Under the pieces are notes generated by a model that was not told the DNA's origin, searched no databases, and saw only the letters and a program-made list of their open reading frames with translations. Made by a program: the position numbers and the translations under genes. From Deinococcus koreensis (lineage in GTDB: Bacteria; Deinococcota; Deinococci; Deinococcales; Deinococcaceae), in the NCBI RefSeq assembly GCF_002901445.1, contig NZ_PPPD01000001.1, forward strand, positions 2,100,001-2,164,000: DNA of 64,000 nt, written 5' to 3'. Every line of letters begins with the position of its first letter. The stretch's first letter is position 1. Shown here piece after piece: positions 26,821 through 42,207 of the stretch.

Positions 26821-27666
26821 TCAGCCGCCCACCGGGGCGGGGGCGTAGGGACAGGCCACCTCGCCGGCCGGATCTTCGGGGCCCGCGGCGTCCCAGTCGT
26901 AGGGGTAGACCTCGCGGCAGGACAGGCCGATGTGGGCGCCATGCTGCCGGGCATACCGGTCGACGGCGGCGTAGGCGGACATCAGCTCGTGATACTCGAA
27001 GTTCTTCTTGAGCACGGTCACGTAGGCCTCGGCGTGGGCGCCCTCCTCGCGCAGCGTGATTTCGGCGCCAGGACGCAGGGTGCCGGTGTAGGGCACGCAG
27101 ACCTCGACCGGGCCGTCGGAGTCGGCGTTCACCTCGCCGTGGTAGATCACCACCGGGGGGCCGGCGGCCTCGGCGCCCTGGGCGCGCAGCTCGGCGTGCA
27201 GGCGCTCCATGGCCGAGCCGATGAAGGGGCTGAGGTCGGGCAGGTACAGGCGGCGCTGGATGGTCGCCACCGTCTGGGCCGGTACGTCTCGGGTCTGAAC
27301 TTCGTAGGACTGGGTCATGGTGTCTCCTCTCAGGGTGTGGATCAGGTGGCGGGCCACCCCGGCGCGCTCGGCATGGAGGGCCTGGGCGCCCGCCCAGTAG
27401 GTCTCGATCAGCCGCGCCTGCTCGGCGCGAGGCGCGTCCAGCAGCGTGCGGATCTCCTGCAGCGGCATCTCGATGGCGCGCAGCAGGCCGATCAGCCCGG
27501 CAGCTTCCAGCTGGGACGGCGAATACAGTCGGTAGCCGCTCTGCTCGTCCACGCGCCCTGGGGTCAGCAGGCCCAGGGCGTCGTACAGGCGCAGCGCTTT
27601 CACGCTCAGGCGACTGGCGCGCGAGAAGGCGCCGATGGTCAGGAGGGCGGACGTGGCTGGGGTCAT
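26821..27666 (-). CDS. MerR-family regulator with GyrI-like effector domain
   Basis: A 281-residue activator of the BmrR type. The MerR DNA-binding domain spans about 8-78 (TIGAFSRASRLSVKALRLYD, SGYRLYSPSQLEAAGLIGLL), a dimerisation helix follows, and residues about 120-275 form a GyrI-like multidrug or small-molecule-binding domain (VPAQTVATIQRRLYL). There are no metal-binding cysteines of the CueR kind. ATG 27666 has GGAGG 7 nt upstream. Its target is not evident; the thioesterase downstream has its own promoter. Confidence 0.88.
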   Translation of the reverse strand: MTPATSALLTIGAFSRASRLSVKALRLYDALGLLTPGRVDEQSGYRLYSPSQLEAAGLIGLLRAIEMPLQEIRTLLDAPRAEQARLIETYWAGAQALHAERAGVARHLIHTLRGDTMTQSYEVQTRDVPAQTVATIQRRLYLPDLSPFIGSAMERLHAELRAQGAEAAGPPVVIYHGEVNADSDGPVEVCVPYTGTLRPGAEITLREEGAHAEAYVTVLKKNFEYHELMSAYAAVDRYARQHGAHIGLSCREVYPYDWDAAGPEDPAGEVACPYAPAPVGG

Positions 27667-27742
27667 GGGGGGGCCTCCGGAGGTGAGTCCAGGGTGCGCC
27701 CTGCCCCTGGGGCCGAGTCAAGAGGCGGGTCGAGCAGGGCGC

Positions 27743-27748
27743 TACCCT
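27743..27748 (+). promoter_or_regulatory. Leaderless -10 box
   Basis: TACCCT lies 7 nt before ATG 27756, without an SD. Confidence 0.6.
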
Positions 27749-27755
27749 GAAGGCC

Positions 27756-28442
27756 ATGAGTCCTTTGCTGCTCGGCCACCGGGGCACGCCCAAAACCCAC
27801 CGCGAGAACACCCTGGCCGGATTCCAGGCCGCCCTGGACGCCGGACTGGACGGTGTGGAGCTGGACGTGCGCCGCATGGAGGACGGAGCACTGGTCGTCC
27901 ACCACGACGCCCACCTGCCGGACGGCCGCCTGCTGCCCGGCCTGCACTCCGACGGGCTGCCGGACTACGTGCCCACGCTGGATCAGGCGCTCGCCTGGGC
28001 CGCCGACACGGGCGCGTACGTGAACGTGGAGATCAAGTACGAGGTGGCCCGCCCCGACGACCGCGTGGGGCGCACGCTGGACGCCATCCGCGCCCACGGG
28101 CTGACAGAGCGGGTGATCGTCAGCTCCTTCAATCCCTGGGTGCTCGCCGCGGCCCGCCGCCTGGCCCCCGGGATCGAGCGCGGTCTGCTGATCCACCGCC
28201 GCTACGGGATCGGCTCGGTCAATCTGGTGCCGCTGGCGATGCGCTGGACGGGCGCGGCGGCCCTGCACCCCCACCACTCGCTGATCGACGAGGAGCTGAT
28301 GGATAGCGCGAAGGAGCGCGGCTGGCGCGTGAACACCTGGACGGTCAACGCCCCGGCCGAGGTCAGGCGCCTGTGTGCCCTGGGGGTGGACGCCCTGATC
28401 GGAGACGAGCCGGAGGTGCTGCTGCGGGCCCGCCTGAACTGA
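27756..28442 (+). CDS. ugpQ: Glycerophosphodiester phosphodiesterase
   Basis: A 228-residue cytoplasmic TIM-barrel enzyme that splits glycerophosphodiesters into glycerol 3-phosphate and an alcohol. GDPD motifs are complete: GHRGTPKTHRENTLAGF (catalytic His and metal Glu), VELDVRRMEDGALVVHHD (second His) and VNVEIKYE. The gene stops 60 bp before a UgpB-like binding protein, matching the UgpQ-Ugp pairing that recovers phosphate and glycerol from phospholipid head groups. A Pho-type operator could not be recognised. Confidence 0.93.
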   Translation: MSPLLLGHRGTPKTHRENTLAGFQAALDAGLDGVELDVRRMEDGALVVHHDAHLPDGRLLPGLHSDGLPDYVPTLDQALAWAADTGAYVNVEIKYEVARPDDRVGRTLDAIRAHGLTERVIVSSFNPWVLAAARRLAPGIERGLLIHRRYGIGSVNLVPLAMRWTGAAALHPHHSLIDEELMDSAKERGWRVNTWTVNAPAEVRRLCALGVDALIGDEPEVLLRARLN

Positions 28443-28464
28443 CGGTTGGCGCCATCACAATCAC

Positions 28465-28496
28465 TTGACAAGCCCCTGATCGGGGGCGCCTACTTT
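28465..28496 (+). promoter_or_regulatory. ugpB promoter, leaderless, with GC-rich dyad in spacer
   Basis: TTGACA (28465-28470) and TACTTT (28491-28496) are 20 bp apart, and ATG 28503 follows 6 nt later without an SD. The spacer holds CCCCTGATCGGGG, a near-palindrome that could be an operator. Confidence 0.6.
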
Positions 28497-28502
28497 AAGT
28501 CC

Positions 28503-29786
<1,284 letters not shown>

Positions 29787-29844
29787 GCCAGCTCCAGGTC
29801 AGATAGGGGGCCGGAGTTCTGCTCACGAGTACCTCCGCGTCGTT

Positions 29845-29883
29845 CCCAGCATCCGCACCCTGTCTCCGGGTGCGGATGCTGGG
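29845..29883 (+). terminator. Perfect 16-bp hairpin between ugpB and ugpA
   Basis: Arms 29845-29860 and 29868-29883 are fully complementary around TGTCTCC; GTTTGGG follows. It probably limits read-through so the binding protein exceeds the permeases. Confidence 0.75.
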
Positions 29884-30023
29884 TTTGGGCAGGAAAGAGG
29901 GCCGCAGGGCAGCGCGCGCCGGGTGACACCATTCCAGGCTGACACCGTGACCATGTGCGGCTGGACAGCATCCCCGGCCTTCCCACCCCGGACGTACCCA
30001 GCCCTTTCACCAGAGGTGTTCCC

Positions 30024-30948
30024 TTGCTGAAACCCACCCCCGCTCCCGCCGCCGAGGTCGAGGAACGCGCCGTCTTCGGGGGCCGCGCGCTGCCCTGGCT
30101 GTTCCTGCTGCCCAGCCTGGCCATCCTGGCGGTGTTCATCTACCTGCCGGCGCTGCAGACCCTGCGGCTGGCCGCCTACAGGGCCAACGTGATCCTGGGC
30201 ACCGAGCGCTTCGTGGGGCTGGCGAACTTCGCCGAACTGCTGTCCAGCCCGACCTACCTGCAGGTGGTGGCCCAGACGCTGGTGTTCACCGTGCTCACCG
30301 TGTCGCTGGGCCTGCTGTGCTCGCTCGCGCTGGCGTGGCTCGCCAGCCGGCCCGTGCGCGGCGCCAAGACCTACCGCCTGCTGCTGATCTACCCCTACGC
30401 CCTGAGCCCCGCCATCGCCGGCACGCTGTGGCTCTTCCTCTTCAACCCCGAGATCGGGGTGGTCAACCAGCTGCTGGGCGCCGCCTTCCAGATCAAGCCG
30501 CGCTGGCTGGACACGCCGCTGCTGGCCTTCGGGCTGGTCACGCTGGCCGCCATCTGGAAGGGGCTGGCGTACAACATCGTGTTCTACCTCGCCTCGATCC
30601 AGAACCTGCCGGGCGACGTGATGGAGGCCGCGCAGATCGACGGCGCCACGCCCGCGCAGGTCTTCTGGCGGGTGGCCTTCCCGCTGCTCACCCCCATCAC
30701 GTTTTTCCTGGTGTTCACGAACATCATCGCCGCGCTCTTCGATTCCTTCGCGCTGACCGACATCCTCACGCGCGGGGGGCCGTACACCGGCAACGCGGGG
30801 GCCACGACTTTTCTCGTGTACCAGCTCTACCAGGACGGCTTCGTGAACTTCAAGACGGGTGCGGCCGCCGCACAGGCCGCGCTGATGCTGGTGCTGGTGG
30901 CCTTCATCACCTTCATGCAGTTCCGGGTGGGCGAGCGGCGGGTGCACT

Positions 30949-30959
<11 letters not shown>
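30024..30959 (+). CDS. ugpA: Glycerol-3-phosphate-type ABC permease (UgpA-like)
   Basis: A 311-residue permease with six hydrophobic segments and the EAA loop DVMEAAQIDGATPAQVFW followed by AFPLLTP. TTG 30024 is chosen because AGAGGTG lies 6 nt upstream; an in-frame GTG at 29955 would add 23 residues without an SD. The stop lies 11 bp inside the next permease. It forms the channel with UgpE. Confidence 0.88.
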
Positions 30960-31782
<823 letters not shown>

Positions 31783-31900
31783 GAGAGAAGGAGCGCCGCC
31801 GGTCTTCGTCAGATTGCCGTCAGCCCGCCCTGGCACCCTGTCGTCCTCCCGACAGACGAGAATGCCGATCCCGCCTTCCCGTCCTCACCGTATTTTCCCT

Positions 31901-31940
31901 GCAGGCCGCGCCCCGGTGTTCCCCCGAAGGCGCGGCCTGC
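31901..31940. terminator. Convergent terminator hairpin
   Basis: A perfect 12-bp stem (31901-31912 with 31929-31940) lies between ugpE and the convergent amine oxidase gene and can serve both strands. Confidence 0.65.
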
Positions 31941-31955
31941 TGCCGGGTCGGGCCT

Positions 31956-33572
31956 TCAGGCGAGACGGGCGACCCGGCGCCCGGCCACCGCCGCCAGCAG
32001 CTCCCTCACCACCCGCTCGCCGCTCTCCACGCCGCCCTCCATGTAGCCCTGCGCGTCAATGGACGTGTGCTCGCCGCAGAAGTGCAGACCGCCGACCGCC
32101 TCGGCCTCGGCGCCCGAGATCTGGATCCACTGGCCGGGGCGGTAGCAGGCATACGAGGCGCGCACGTAGGGATTGCCCGGCCAGAAGGCACGCACGGGGG
32201 CCGCCGCGCTGCGGGCCGCGTTCAGGCCGGGGAAGACCCGCTCCATCTCGCCCAGCCAGCGATCCGTCTGGGTCTGGGCCGTGCCGGCGCCGATGTCCAG
32301 GCCGGGCTGCCCGCCCAGGTAGTTGGTCAGGGCGCCGCCCGCGCCCGGCGCGCCCCGGCTGCTCTCCCAGGTGTTCTGCCAGAACTGATCCGTGAAGACC
32401 TCGCCGCTGGAGCCGTACGTGTCGCGCCAGACGCGCCGGGTGAAGCCCGCGATCAGCTTGGCGTTGGTGCCGTAGCCCAGCTCCGCGATGGCCCGGCGCT
32501 TGACCGGCGGCAGCGCCAGGCCGCGCAGATCGACAGTCCGCAGCGTCGTGAAGGGCAGGGCGAACACGACGCGCGGGGCCACGACGTCCGTGCGGCGACC
32601 GCCCGCGTTCAGGGTCAGGGTGTAGCGGCCGTCGCGGCGCCCCGAGACGGCCTCCAGCCATGTTCCGTACTGGATGCCCCCGCCCACCACGCTCGCCAGT
32701 GCGGCGGGCACGCGGTCGTTGCCGCCCACGACGGCGTAGCGCTCGTCGCTCAGGCCGAACAGCTCGAACTGGCCGGGGCGCGTGCCCACGAGGTACAGGA
32801 AGTTCAGCGGGCTCTGCTCGCGGGTGTCCAGGCCGTACTCGATGGTGTAGGCCACGTCCAGCAGTTCCAGCAGCCAGCCGCTGGCCCCGATGTCCAGAAA
32901 GTACTGGTGCAGCGAGATGGTGTCCAGGCGCCGTCCGGCGTCCGGGTTGAGATAGCTGACCGTCTCGGCGCCCAGCGAGGCGAGGTCGTCGTCGATGCGC
33001 TTCACGAGCGGCCGGAAGGCGTCGACCGCTTCCCGTTCGCTGTAGCGGCGCCCGCCGAAGTCGTACCACTGCGCGATCACGCCGGTATCGGTCTGCGCGA
33101 GGTCGACCAGACCCAGCCCGAGTTCGCCCGCCAGCCGCCGGATGTGCTTGTGCCCGGTGTCGATGAACTCGCCGCCCAGTTCGACCGGTTTCGTGAACCC
33201 CCCGCGCAGCGTCTGCATCCGCCCGCCGGCGCGCTGGGAGGCTTCGTAGATGCGGTAAGGGATGCCCGCCTGGTGCAGCCGGTAGGCGACCGTCAGGCCC
33301 GCGACCCCCGCCCCGATGATCGCCACGGGCGAGCCGTCGGCCGGCGGCTTTCCCTGCCCGCCCAGCGCGCTGGCGAGCGGCGGGGCCGTCTGCCCGCAGG
33401 CCGCCAGCGCCAGGCCCGCCGCCGCCCCGGCCGAGGCGCGCAGCACCGCGCGGCGGGAGACGGCGGCCTCCTGCTGGCCCAGGACGTCGGCGCTCTCCAC
33501 CCCAGCGCGCTCGGCCCGGCGCGCCAGTCCCAGGGCCTGGCCCAGGGCGCGGGCCAGCGGCGTGCGGGTCAT
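31956..33572 (-). CDS. Exported FAD-dependent amine oxidase
   Basis: A flavin amine oxidase of about 538 residues, oxidatively deaminating an amine or amino acid. A twin-arginine signal SRRAVLRASAGAAAGLALAA ends at a lipobox-like LAAC. The dinucleotide-binding motif AIIGAGVAGLTVAYRL follows, then GGRMQT and, near the C-terminus, HFCGEHTSIDAQGYMEGGVE, the FAD-contact block of monoamine oxidases. The start is taken at ATG 33572 (MTRTPLARALG); GTG 33623 has a nearby AGGA and is an alternative. Substrate unknown. About 320 bp upstream holds only the terminator of the next gene and presumably this gene's promoter. Confidence 0.85.
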   Translation of the reverse strand: MTRTPLARALGQALGLARRAERAGVESADVLGQQEAAVSRRAVLRASAGAAAGLALAACGQTAPPLASALGGQGKPPADGSPVAIIGAGVAGLTVAYRLHQAGIPYRIYEASQRAGGRMQTLRGGFTKPVELGGEFIDTGHKHIRRLAGELGLGLVDLAQTDTGVIAQWYDFGGRRYSEREAVDAFRPLVKRIDDDLASLGAETVSYLNPDAGRRLDTISLHQYFLDIGASGWLLELLDVAYTIEYGLDTREQSPLNFLYLVGTRPGQFELFGLSDERYAVVGGNDRVPAALASVVGGGIQYGTWLEAVSGRRDGRYTLTLNAGGRRTDVVAPRVVFALPFTTLRTVDLRGLALPPVKRRAIAELGYGTNAKLIAGFTRRVWRDTYGSSGEVFTDQFWQNTWESSRGAPGAGGALTNYLGGQPGLDIGAGTAQTQTDRWLGEMERVFPGLNAARSAAAPVRAFWPGNPYVRASYACYRPGQWIQISGAEAEAVGGLHFCGEHTSIDAQGYMEGGVESGERVVRELLAAVAGRRVARLA

Positions 33573-33818
33573 GGGCGCCCCGCAGGAACGGATGCGGCGC
33601 GGATCGGCAGGCGGAAGGGGCACTCGTTCCTGATCGTCATACGAACCTCGCTGAACTCGGATAGGGGAGGGAGTCGGGAGGGCCGACGCGCGGATTGTGG
33701 GTGGTCAGGCTCATCCTAGCGCCCGCCCGCCTGGGGGACTTGTGGCCGGGCGACAAGGATCGCGGGGGCGGCTTGAGGCGGCCACACAGGACAGCGGCGG
33801 TTCACCGAAGACAGGACG

Positions 33819-33857
33819 GAACAGGCCCCCGGAGAGATCGGTTCCGGGGGCCTGTTC
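33819..33857 (-). terminator. Perfect 15-bp terminator hairpin
   Basis: Arms 33819-33833 and 33843-33857 pair fully (loop GAGATCGGT), 37 bp past the stop of the minus-strand gene at 33895. Confidence 0.75.
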
Positions 33858-33894
33858 GGGGTGACGTGGATTCTGGGCTCCAGTCCGCTGGGGT

Positions 33895-34308
33895 TCAGCC
33901 CGTCTGTGGCCGCAGCGCCTCGGCCAGCCGCGTGAGCACTTCCTCGGCGCGTTCGTAGCCGGGGCGGATGAAGACCAGCGCGGCGCTCGACCAGTCCTGC
34001 ACGGCGGCCACCTCCATGCCGCCCTCGTTCAGCTTGAGGTGCGGGTAGGCGCCGTATTCCACGAAGCAGCCGAACTCGGCCGCCACCCCCTCCAGCGCGG
34101 CCACGTTGTCGGGCGTCCAGCGCAGCAGGTAGGGCAGCGCAAAGGCGGGCTTGCCGCAGCTGCCGCCCAGGCCGACCAGTTCCAGGCCCGCCACCCGCGG
34201 CACCTGATCGCGCAGGCGGGCGCGTTCGAGAAAGGCCGCAGCGTCGCGCACCTGTCCCGGCGTGGTCTTGAGGCTCGCCACGTAGGGGCCGACGCTCAGT
34301 TTGCCCAT
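33895..34308 (-). CDS. Small protein of unknown function
   Basis: A 137-residue protein (MGKLSVGPYVASLKTTPGQV start) that I do not recognise. It is a mixed alpha/beta sequence without signal peptide or membrane helix, with two cysteines (GGSCGK, FGCFVEYGAY). ATG 34308 has AAGGAT upstream. It follows the copper oxidase gene by 65 bp in the same direction, so it may be read with the copper operon, and it ends at a strong terminator. Confidence 0.7.
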   Translation of the reverse strand: MGKLSVGPYVASLKTTPGQVRDAAAFLERARLRDQVPRVAGLELVGLGGSCGKPAFALPYLLRWTPDNVAALEGVAAEFGCFVEYGAYPHLKLNEGGMEVAAVQDWSSAALVFIRPGYERAEEVLTRLAEALRPQTG

Positions 34309-34373
34309 GTGCCCACGATCCTTGTGCTGTTTTCGCGCTTTCTCACCATGCGGGCGATTGTGCCACAGCGGCT

Positions 34374-38926
<4,553 letters not shown>

Positions 38927-38932
38927 GCAGTC

Positions 38933-38957
38933 AGTCTATACCCTGGGGGGGAGGGTA
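38933..38957 (-). promoter_or_regulatory. copA leaderless -10 with CsoR-like dyad
   Basis: Minus-strand TAGACT (38933-38938) lies 6 nt before the copA ATG. Directly upstream, TACCCT (38939-38944) and AGGGTA (38952-38957) form perfect 6-bp arms around a run of G, like CsoR operators. Confidence 0.55.
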
Positions 38958-39057
38958 GGGAAGAGGGTGGGCTGGTCGTCCTAGGGCCTTTCATGGTTCC
39001 GACGCGTTCATGGTGCATTTACCAAGGTCTCTGTCGCTGTTCCCCTCCGTGTTCCGC

Positions 39058-39086
39058 TTGACACCCCCCTGGGGAGGGTCTACCCT
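39058..39086 (+). promoter_or_regulatory. copZ promoter with CsoR-like operator in the spacer
   Basis: TTGACA (39058-39063) and TACCCT (39081-39086) are exactly 17 bp apart, and ATG 39093 follows after 6 nt (leaderless). The spacer is the C-run/G-run word CCCCCCTGGGGAGGGT, a CsoR-type site. Confidence 0.7.
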
Positions 39087-39092
39087 GGAGCC

Positions 39093-39311
39093 ATGAAGAC
39101 CGAACTGTCGATTTCCGGAATGACCTGTGGCCACTGCGTGAAAGCCGTCGAGGGCGCCCTGAAGGGGATTCCCGGCGTGCAGGACGTGACCGTCGATCTG
39201 GCGGGTGGGAAGGCCACCGTGCAGGGCGACGCCGACCAGGGGGCCATGATCGCCGCCATCACCGAGGAAGGCTACGGGGCGCAGGTGACCTCGGCCCAGG
39301 TGGGCGCTTGA
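39093..39311 (+). CDS. copZ: Copper chaperone
   Basis: A 72-residue single heavy-metal domain protein with the Cu(I) motif MTCGHC and a ferredoxin-like fold, usual CopZ length. It delivers copper to CopA, encoded divergently. It has no SD and a leaderless promoter. Its stop overlaps the TTG start of the DUF305 gene. Confidence 0.93.
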   Translation: MKTELSISGMTCGHCVKAVEGALKGIPGVQDVTVDLAGGKATVQGDADQGAMIAAITEEGYGAQVTSAQVGA

Positions 39312-39898
39312 TCCGCGCCCTGCTGGGCACGCTGGCCCTGACCGGCAGCGCCCTGGCCGCCATGCCCGGCATGGATCACGGGCAGATGGGGCCAGCGCCG
39401 GCCACCATGCCCGGCATGGCCACCGGCAGCACGCCCGCCATGATGAAGAGCATGGGCGACCAGATGGTGCGGGAACTGACGCCCCTCAGGGGCCGCGCCT
39501 TCGACGTCCGCTTCGCCCAGCGCATGGCCGACCACCACCAGATGGCGATTGATATGGCCCGCATGGAAGTCAGGGGTGGCAAGGACGCTCGAGTGAAGGC
39601 GTCGGCGCAGAAGGTGATCGCCGACCAGCAGCGGGAAATCGCGCTGATGAAGGGCTGGATCAAGACCTGGACGGGTCAGAGCTACACGCCCAAGTCCATG
39701 GCGATGGCCCACGGCGGCAGCGCGGATCGCTGGTTCCTGGAGGGCATGATCCCGCATCATGTCGGCGCCATCGCGATGGCGAAGCTGGTGCCCACGCGCA
39801 CGCAGAGCGCCCCGGTACGCGCCCTCGCCACGGCCATCATCAAGGCCCAGCAGGCGGAGATCGACCAGTACACCGGCTGGCTCAGGGCCATGAAATGA
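39308..39898 (+). CDS. Exported DUF305 protein
   Basis: A 196-residue protein starting at TTG 39308. A signal peptide (about 1-18) is followed by a Met/His-rich segment (MPGMDHGQMG) and two DUF305 four-helix halves (FAQRMADHHQMAIDMARMEV and FLEGMIPHHVGAIAMAKLV) with HH pairs that probably bind metal. Placement between copZ and csoR points to periplasmic copper handling. Both ends overlap neighbours by 4 bp. Confidence 0.88.
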   Translation: MIRALLGTLALTGSALAAMPGMDHGQMGPAPATMPGMATGSTPAMMKSMGDQMVRELTPLRGRAFDVRFAQRMADHHQMAIDMARMEVRGGKDARVKASAQKVIADQQREIALMKGWIKTWTGQSYTPKSMAMAHGGSADRWFLEGMIPHHVGAIAMAKLVPTRTQSAPVRALATAIIKAQQAEIDQYTGWLRAMK

Positions 39899-40218
39899 CG
39901 ACCCCTGTCGCGCCGGACACCGCCCCCCACTGCCACGCCGAGGGCAAGCTCTGTATGCCCGAGGACGCCCGCAAACGCGCCGCCCGGCGCCTGAGCATCG
40001 CGCGCGGGCACCTCGACTCCATCGTGAAGATGCTGGACGATCCGAATGTCTACTGCGTGGACGTCCTGCGCCAGATCAAGGCGGTGCAGGGGGCCCTGAG
40101 CGGCGCGGGCGACGTGGTGCTGCGCGGCCACCTGGAGGCGCATGTGGCGACCGCCGGGCAGCGCGGCGACACGCTGGAGATGGTCGAGGAAGTCATGGAA
40201 GCGCTGCGCTACCGGTAA
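39895..40218 (+). CDS. csoR: Copper-sensing repressor CsoR, C-H-H type
   Basis: A 107-residue DUF156 (CsoR/RcnR) repressor. Metal ligands at the canonical spacing are C54, H79 and H83, the Cys-His-His set known from Thermus CsoR. The N-terminus has extra His and Cys (HCHAEGKLC). Copper binding should release it from the dyads upstream of copZ and copA. It is translationally coupled to the DUF305 gene. Confidence 0.9.
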   Translation: MTTPVAPDTAPHCHAEGKLCMPEDARKRAARRLSIARGHLDSIVKMLDDPNVYCVDVLRQIKAVQGALSGAGDVVLRGHLEAHVATAGQRGDTLEMVEEVMEALRYR

Positions 40219-40247
40219 TAGCAGCCGACCAGAGGAGGGTTCATCCC

Positions 40248-40670
40248 ATGAGCGACATCCTGACCTGCGCCGCGTGCGGCGCGAAGAACCGCGTCCAGAC
40301 CGTTCCGGACGCCCAGGTGCCCGTCTGTGCCCGCTGCGGCGCCAACCTGCCCTGGCTGCACGACGGCACCGACGCCTCGTTCGCCCAGGACATCAGGGCC
40401 GGCGTGCCCGTGCTGGTGGACTTCTGGGCGCCCTGGTGCGGCCCCTGCCGGGTGGTCGGCCCGGTGCTGGAGGAGATCGCCCGCGAGCAGGCCGGGAAGG
40501 TGCGCGTGGTGAAGGTGAACGTGGACGAGAACCCGCTCACGCCCGGCTCGTTCCAGGTACAGGGCATCCCCACCATGATCCTCTTCAAGGACGGGCAGCC
40601 GGTCGACCGGATCGTGGGCGCGATGGCCAAGGCGGGGCTGGTGCAGCGGCTGGCGGCCGTGCAGGGCTGA
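40248..40670 (+). CDS. trxC: Thioredoxin 2 with N-terminal zinc ribbon
   Basis: A 140-residue TrxC-type thioredoxin. An N-terminal ribbon has two CxxC pairs (CAAC, CARC), then the thioredoxin fold with active site WCGPC in VLVDFWAPWCGPCRVVGPVL and the cis-Pro in QGIPTMILF. GAGGAGG precedes the ATG. It lies 29 bp after csoR, so it may be co-transcribed with the copper genes, where thiol repair would be useful. A T-tailed terminator follows. Confidence 0.93.
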   Translation: MSDILTCAACGAKNRVQTVPDAQVPVCARCGANLPWLHDGTDASFAQDIRAGVPVLVDFWAPWCGPCRVVGPVLEEIAREQAGKVRVVKVNVDENPLTPGSFQVQGIPTMILFKDGQPVDRIVGAMAKAGLVQRLAAVQG

Positions 40671-40684
40671 GCGCTGGCCCCCGA

Positions 40685-40722
40685 GTCCGCCCCCACAGGC
40701 TCAAGCCGGGGGCGGGCTTTTT
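40685..40722 (+). terminator. Rho-independent terminator
   Basis: A 10-bp stem with one G-U pair (40685-40694 with 40708-40717) is followed by five T (40718-40722); it ends the copper/thioredoxin operon. Confidence 0.9.
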
Positions 40723-40747
40723 ACAGCTTCCCGTCAGCTTTGCCCGC

Positions 40748-40753
40748 TACGGT
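40748..40753 (+). promoter_or_regulatory. Leaderless -10 box
   Basis: TACGGT lies 6 nt before ATG 40760; the GGAG between them is too close to act as an SD. Confidence 0.55.
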
Positions 40754-40759
40754 GGAGCC

Positions 40760-42055
40760 ATGTCCAGACGCCTGCTGTCCGCCCTGCTGCTCGGCCTCTC
40801 CCTGGGGGCTGCCCGGGCCGCCGACCTGCGCTTCTACCCGTCCTTTGGCGAGGTCAGCCAGACGGTGAAGGCGGGGGCCGCCCCGGAACTGACCTTCACG
40901 CGCCCGGCGTGGGCGCTGGTGCAGCCGGGCAGCCTGCGCTGGACGGGCTCGGCGCTGCGGAGGCTGCGGAGCGTGCCGGTGGACAACGCCTGGCTCTCGG
41001 CGCAGGAGGGCCAGGCCGTGACCGTCCTGCGCGCCGGCCTGCCGCCCCTGCCGGGCACGCTGATCCGCGCCGCCGACCTGCTGGTGAAGCTCGATTCCGG
41101 TAACGCCCTGAACGTGCGGCCCGACGAACTGGTCTTCGCGGGCACCCCGCCGCGTGGCTGGGCGCAGCCGGGCGTGCGCGTGACCTTCGATGTGGAGGCC
41201 GCGCCGACCGGCCAGATCAGCTACCGCACGAACGCCCTGTCGTGGCAGCCCCGCTATGAACTCTCGGCGTCCGGGTCGGCGGCGAAACTCTCCGCCCTGG
41301 CCGATCTCCGCAACGGGGGAGAGGGGGCGTTCCAGGGAGAGAAGGTGGAACTGTTCGCGGGCCAGATCCTGAACGTGCAGCCCATGCCGGCGCCGATGCC
41401 GGTGTCCCCGACCCAGGCCCAGACCGACAGCGTGGCGATGAACGCCATGCTGGGCTCAGGCGGCGGCCTCGCCCCCCTGGGCGAGCTGCGCGGCCTGCAG
41501 CGCTACGCCCTGAAGGGGGGCCTGACCCTGGGTGCGGGCGAGACGCTGACCCTGCCCTTCCTGCAGCCGAAGGTCTCCGCCTTCACGCGCTACGAGCGCA
41601 TCACCTCGTATTTCGACCGCTCGGAACGTTCCGGCTCGGCCAACCGGCACTACAAGTTCACGCCCGACCTGTCGCTGCCCGCTGGCCCGCTGTCGGTGCT
41701 GGAAGACGGCGCTCTGGTTGGCACTGTGACCCTGCCGGCGGCGCAGGCCGGGCGCCCGATCGACCTCGATCTGGGCAGCGACCCCGAACTGCGGTACCTC
41801 CGTACGGTGCGTCAGCTCTCGCTGGAGAAGTCGCCCGACGGCAAGGTGCTGAGCACCACGCTGCAGGTCACCTACGCCCTGACCAGCACGAAGGCGCTGC
41901 CCATCCGCGTGCAGCTCCGCGAGCAGGTGTACGCCCGCACGGTGGTCGTGGACGGCCAGCCGCAGACGAGTCAGCAGGTCAATGTCGAGCGCGGCGTGGA
42001 CGTGCCGGCGGGAGGAAAAGCCAGCGTCTCGTTCAGGGTGAAGATCGCGAACTGA
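40760..42055 (+). CDS. Exported beta-rich protein, DUF4139-like
   Basis: A 431-residue protein with a signal peptide (MSRRLLSALLLGLSLGAARA). The remainder is beta-rich and of low charge, and the segment GQISYRTNALSWQPRYELSA resembles the DUF4139 repeat of mucoidy-inhibitor-like proteins (a loose match). No catalytic motif is visible. It stands alone between terminators, with its own leaderless promoter. Function unknown. Confidence 0.75.
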   Translation: MSRRLLSALLLGLSLGAARAADLRFYPSFGEVSQTVKAGAAPELTFTRPAWALVQPGSLRWTGSALRRLRSVPVDNAWLSAQEGQAVTVLRAGLPPLPGTLIRAADLLVKLDSGNALNVRPDELVFAGTPPRGWAQPGVRVTFDVEAAPTGQISYRTNALSWQPRYELSASGSAAKLSALADLRNGGEGAFQGEKVELFAGQILNVQPMPAPMPVSPTQAQTDSVAMNAMLGSGGGLAPLGELRGLQRYALKGGLTLGAGETLTLPFLQPKVSAFTRYERITSYFDRSERSGSANRHYKFTPDLSLPAGPLSVLEDGALVGTVTLPAAQAGRPIDLDLGSDPELRYLRTVRQLSLEKSPDGKVLSTTLQVTYALTSTKALPIRVQLREQVYARTVVVDGQPQTSQQVNVERGVDVPAGGKASVSFRVKIAN

Positions 42056-42056
42056 G

Positions 42057-42141
42057 GCGGGTGTCGCCAGGGCCGTGTCGGTGTGCCCTTGTCCGTCCTG
42101 AAAGAATTCGCTCGCTCCGAACCCGGAATTCCGACACCCGC
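42057..42141 (+). terminator. Long-range 10-bp inverted repeat after the DUF4139-like gene
   Basis: GCGGGTGTCG (42057-42066) and its complement (42132-42141) bracket 65 bp. It may end transcription; no T-run follows. Confidence 0.35.
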
Positions 42142-42207
42142 TCCAGCCTGGAGAGCCCACGAACGTGGTCGGAAACGCAGGGTTAGACCGCTCCCGCCCT
42201 GCCCCGT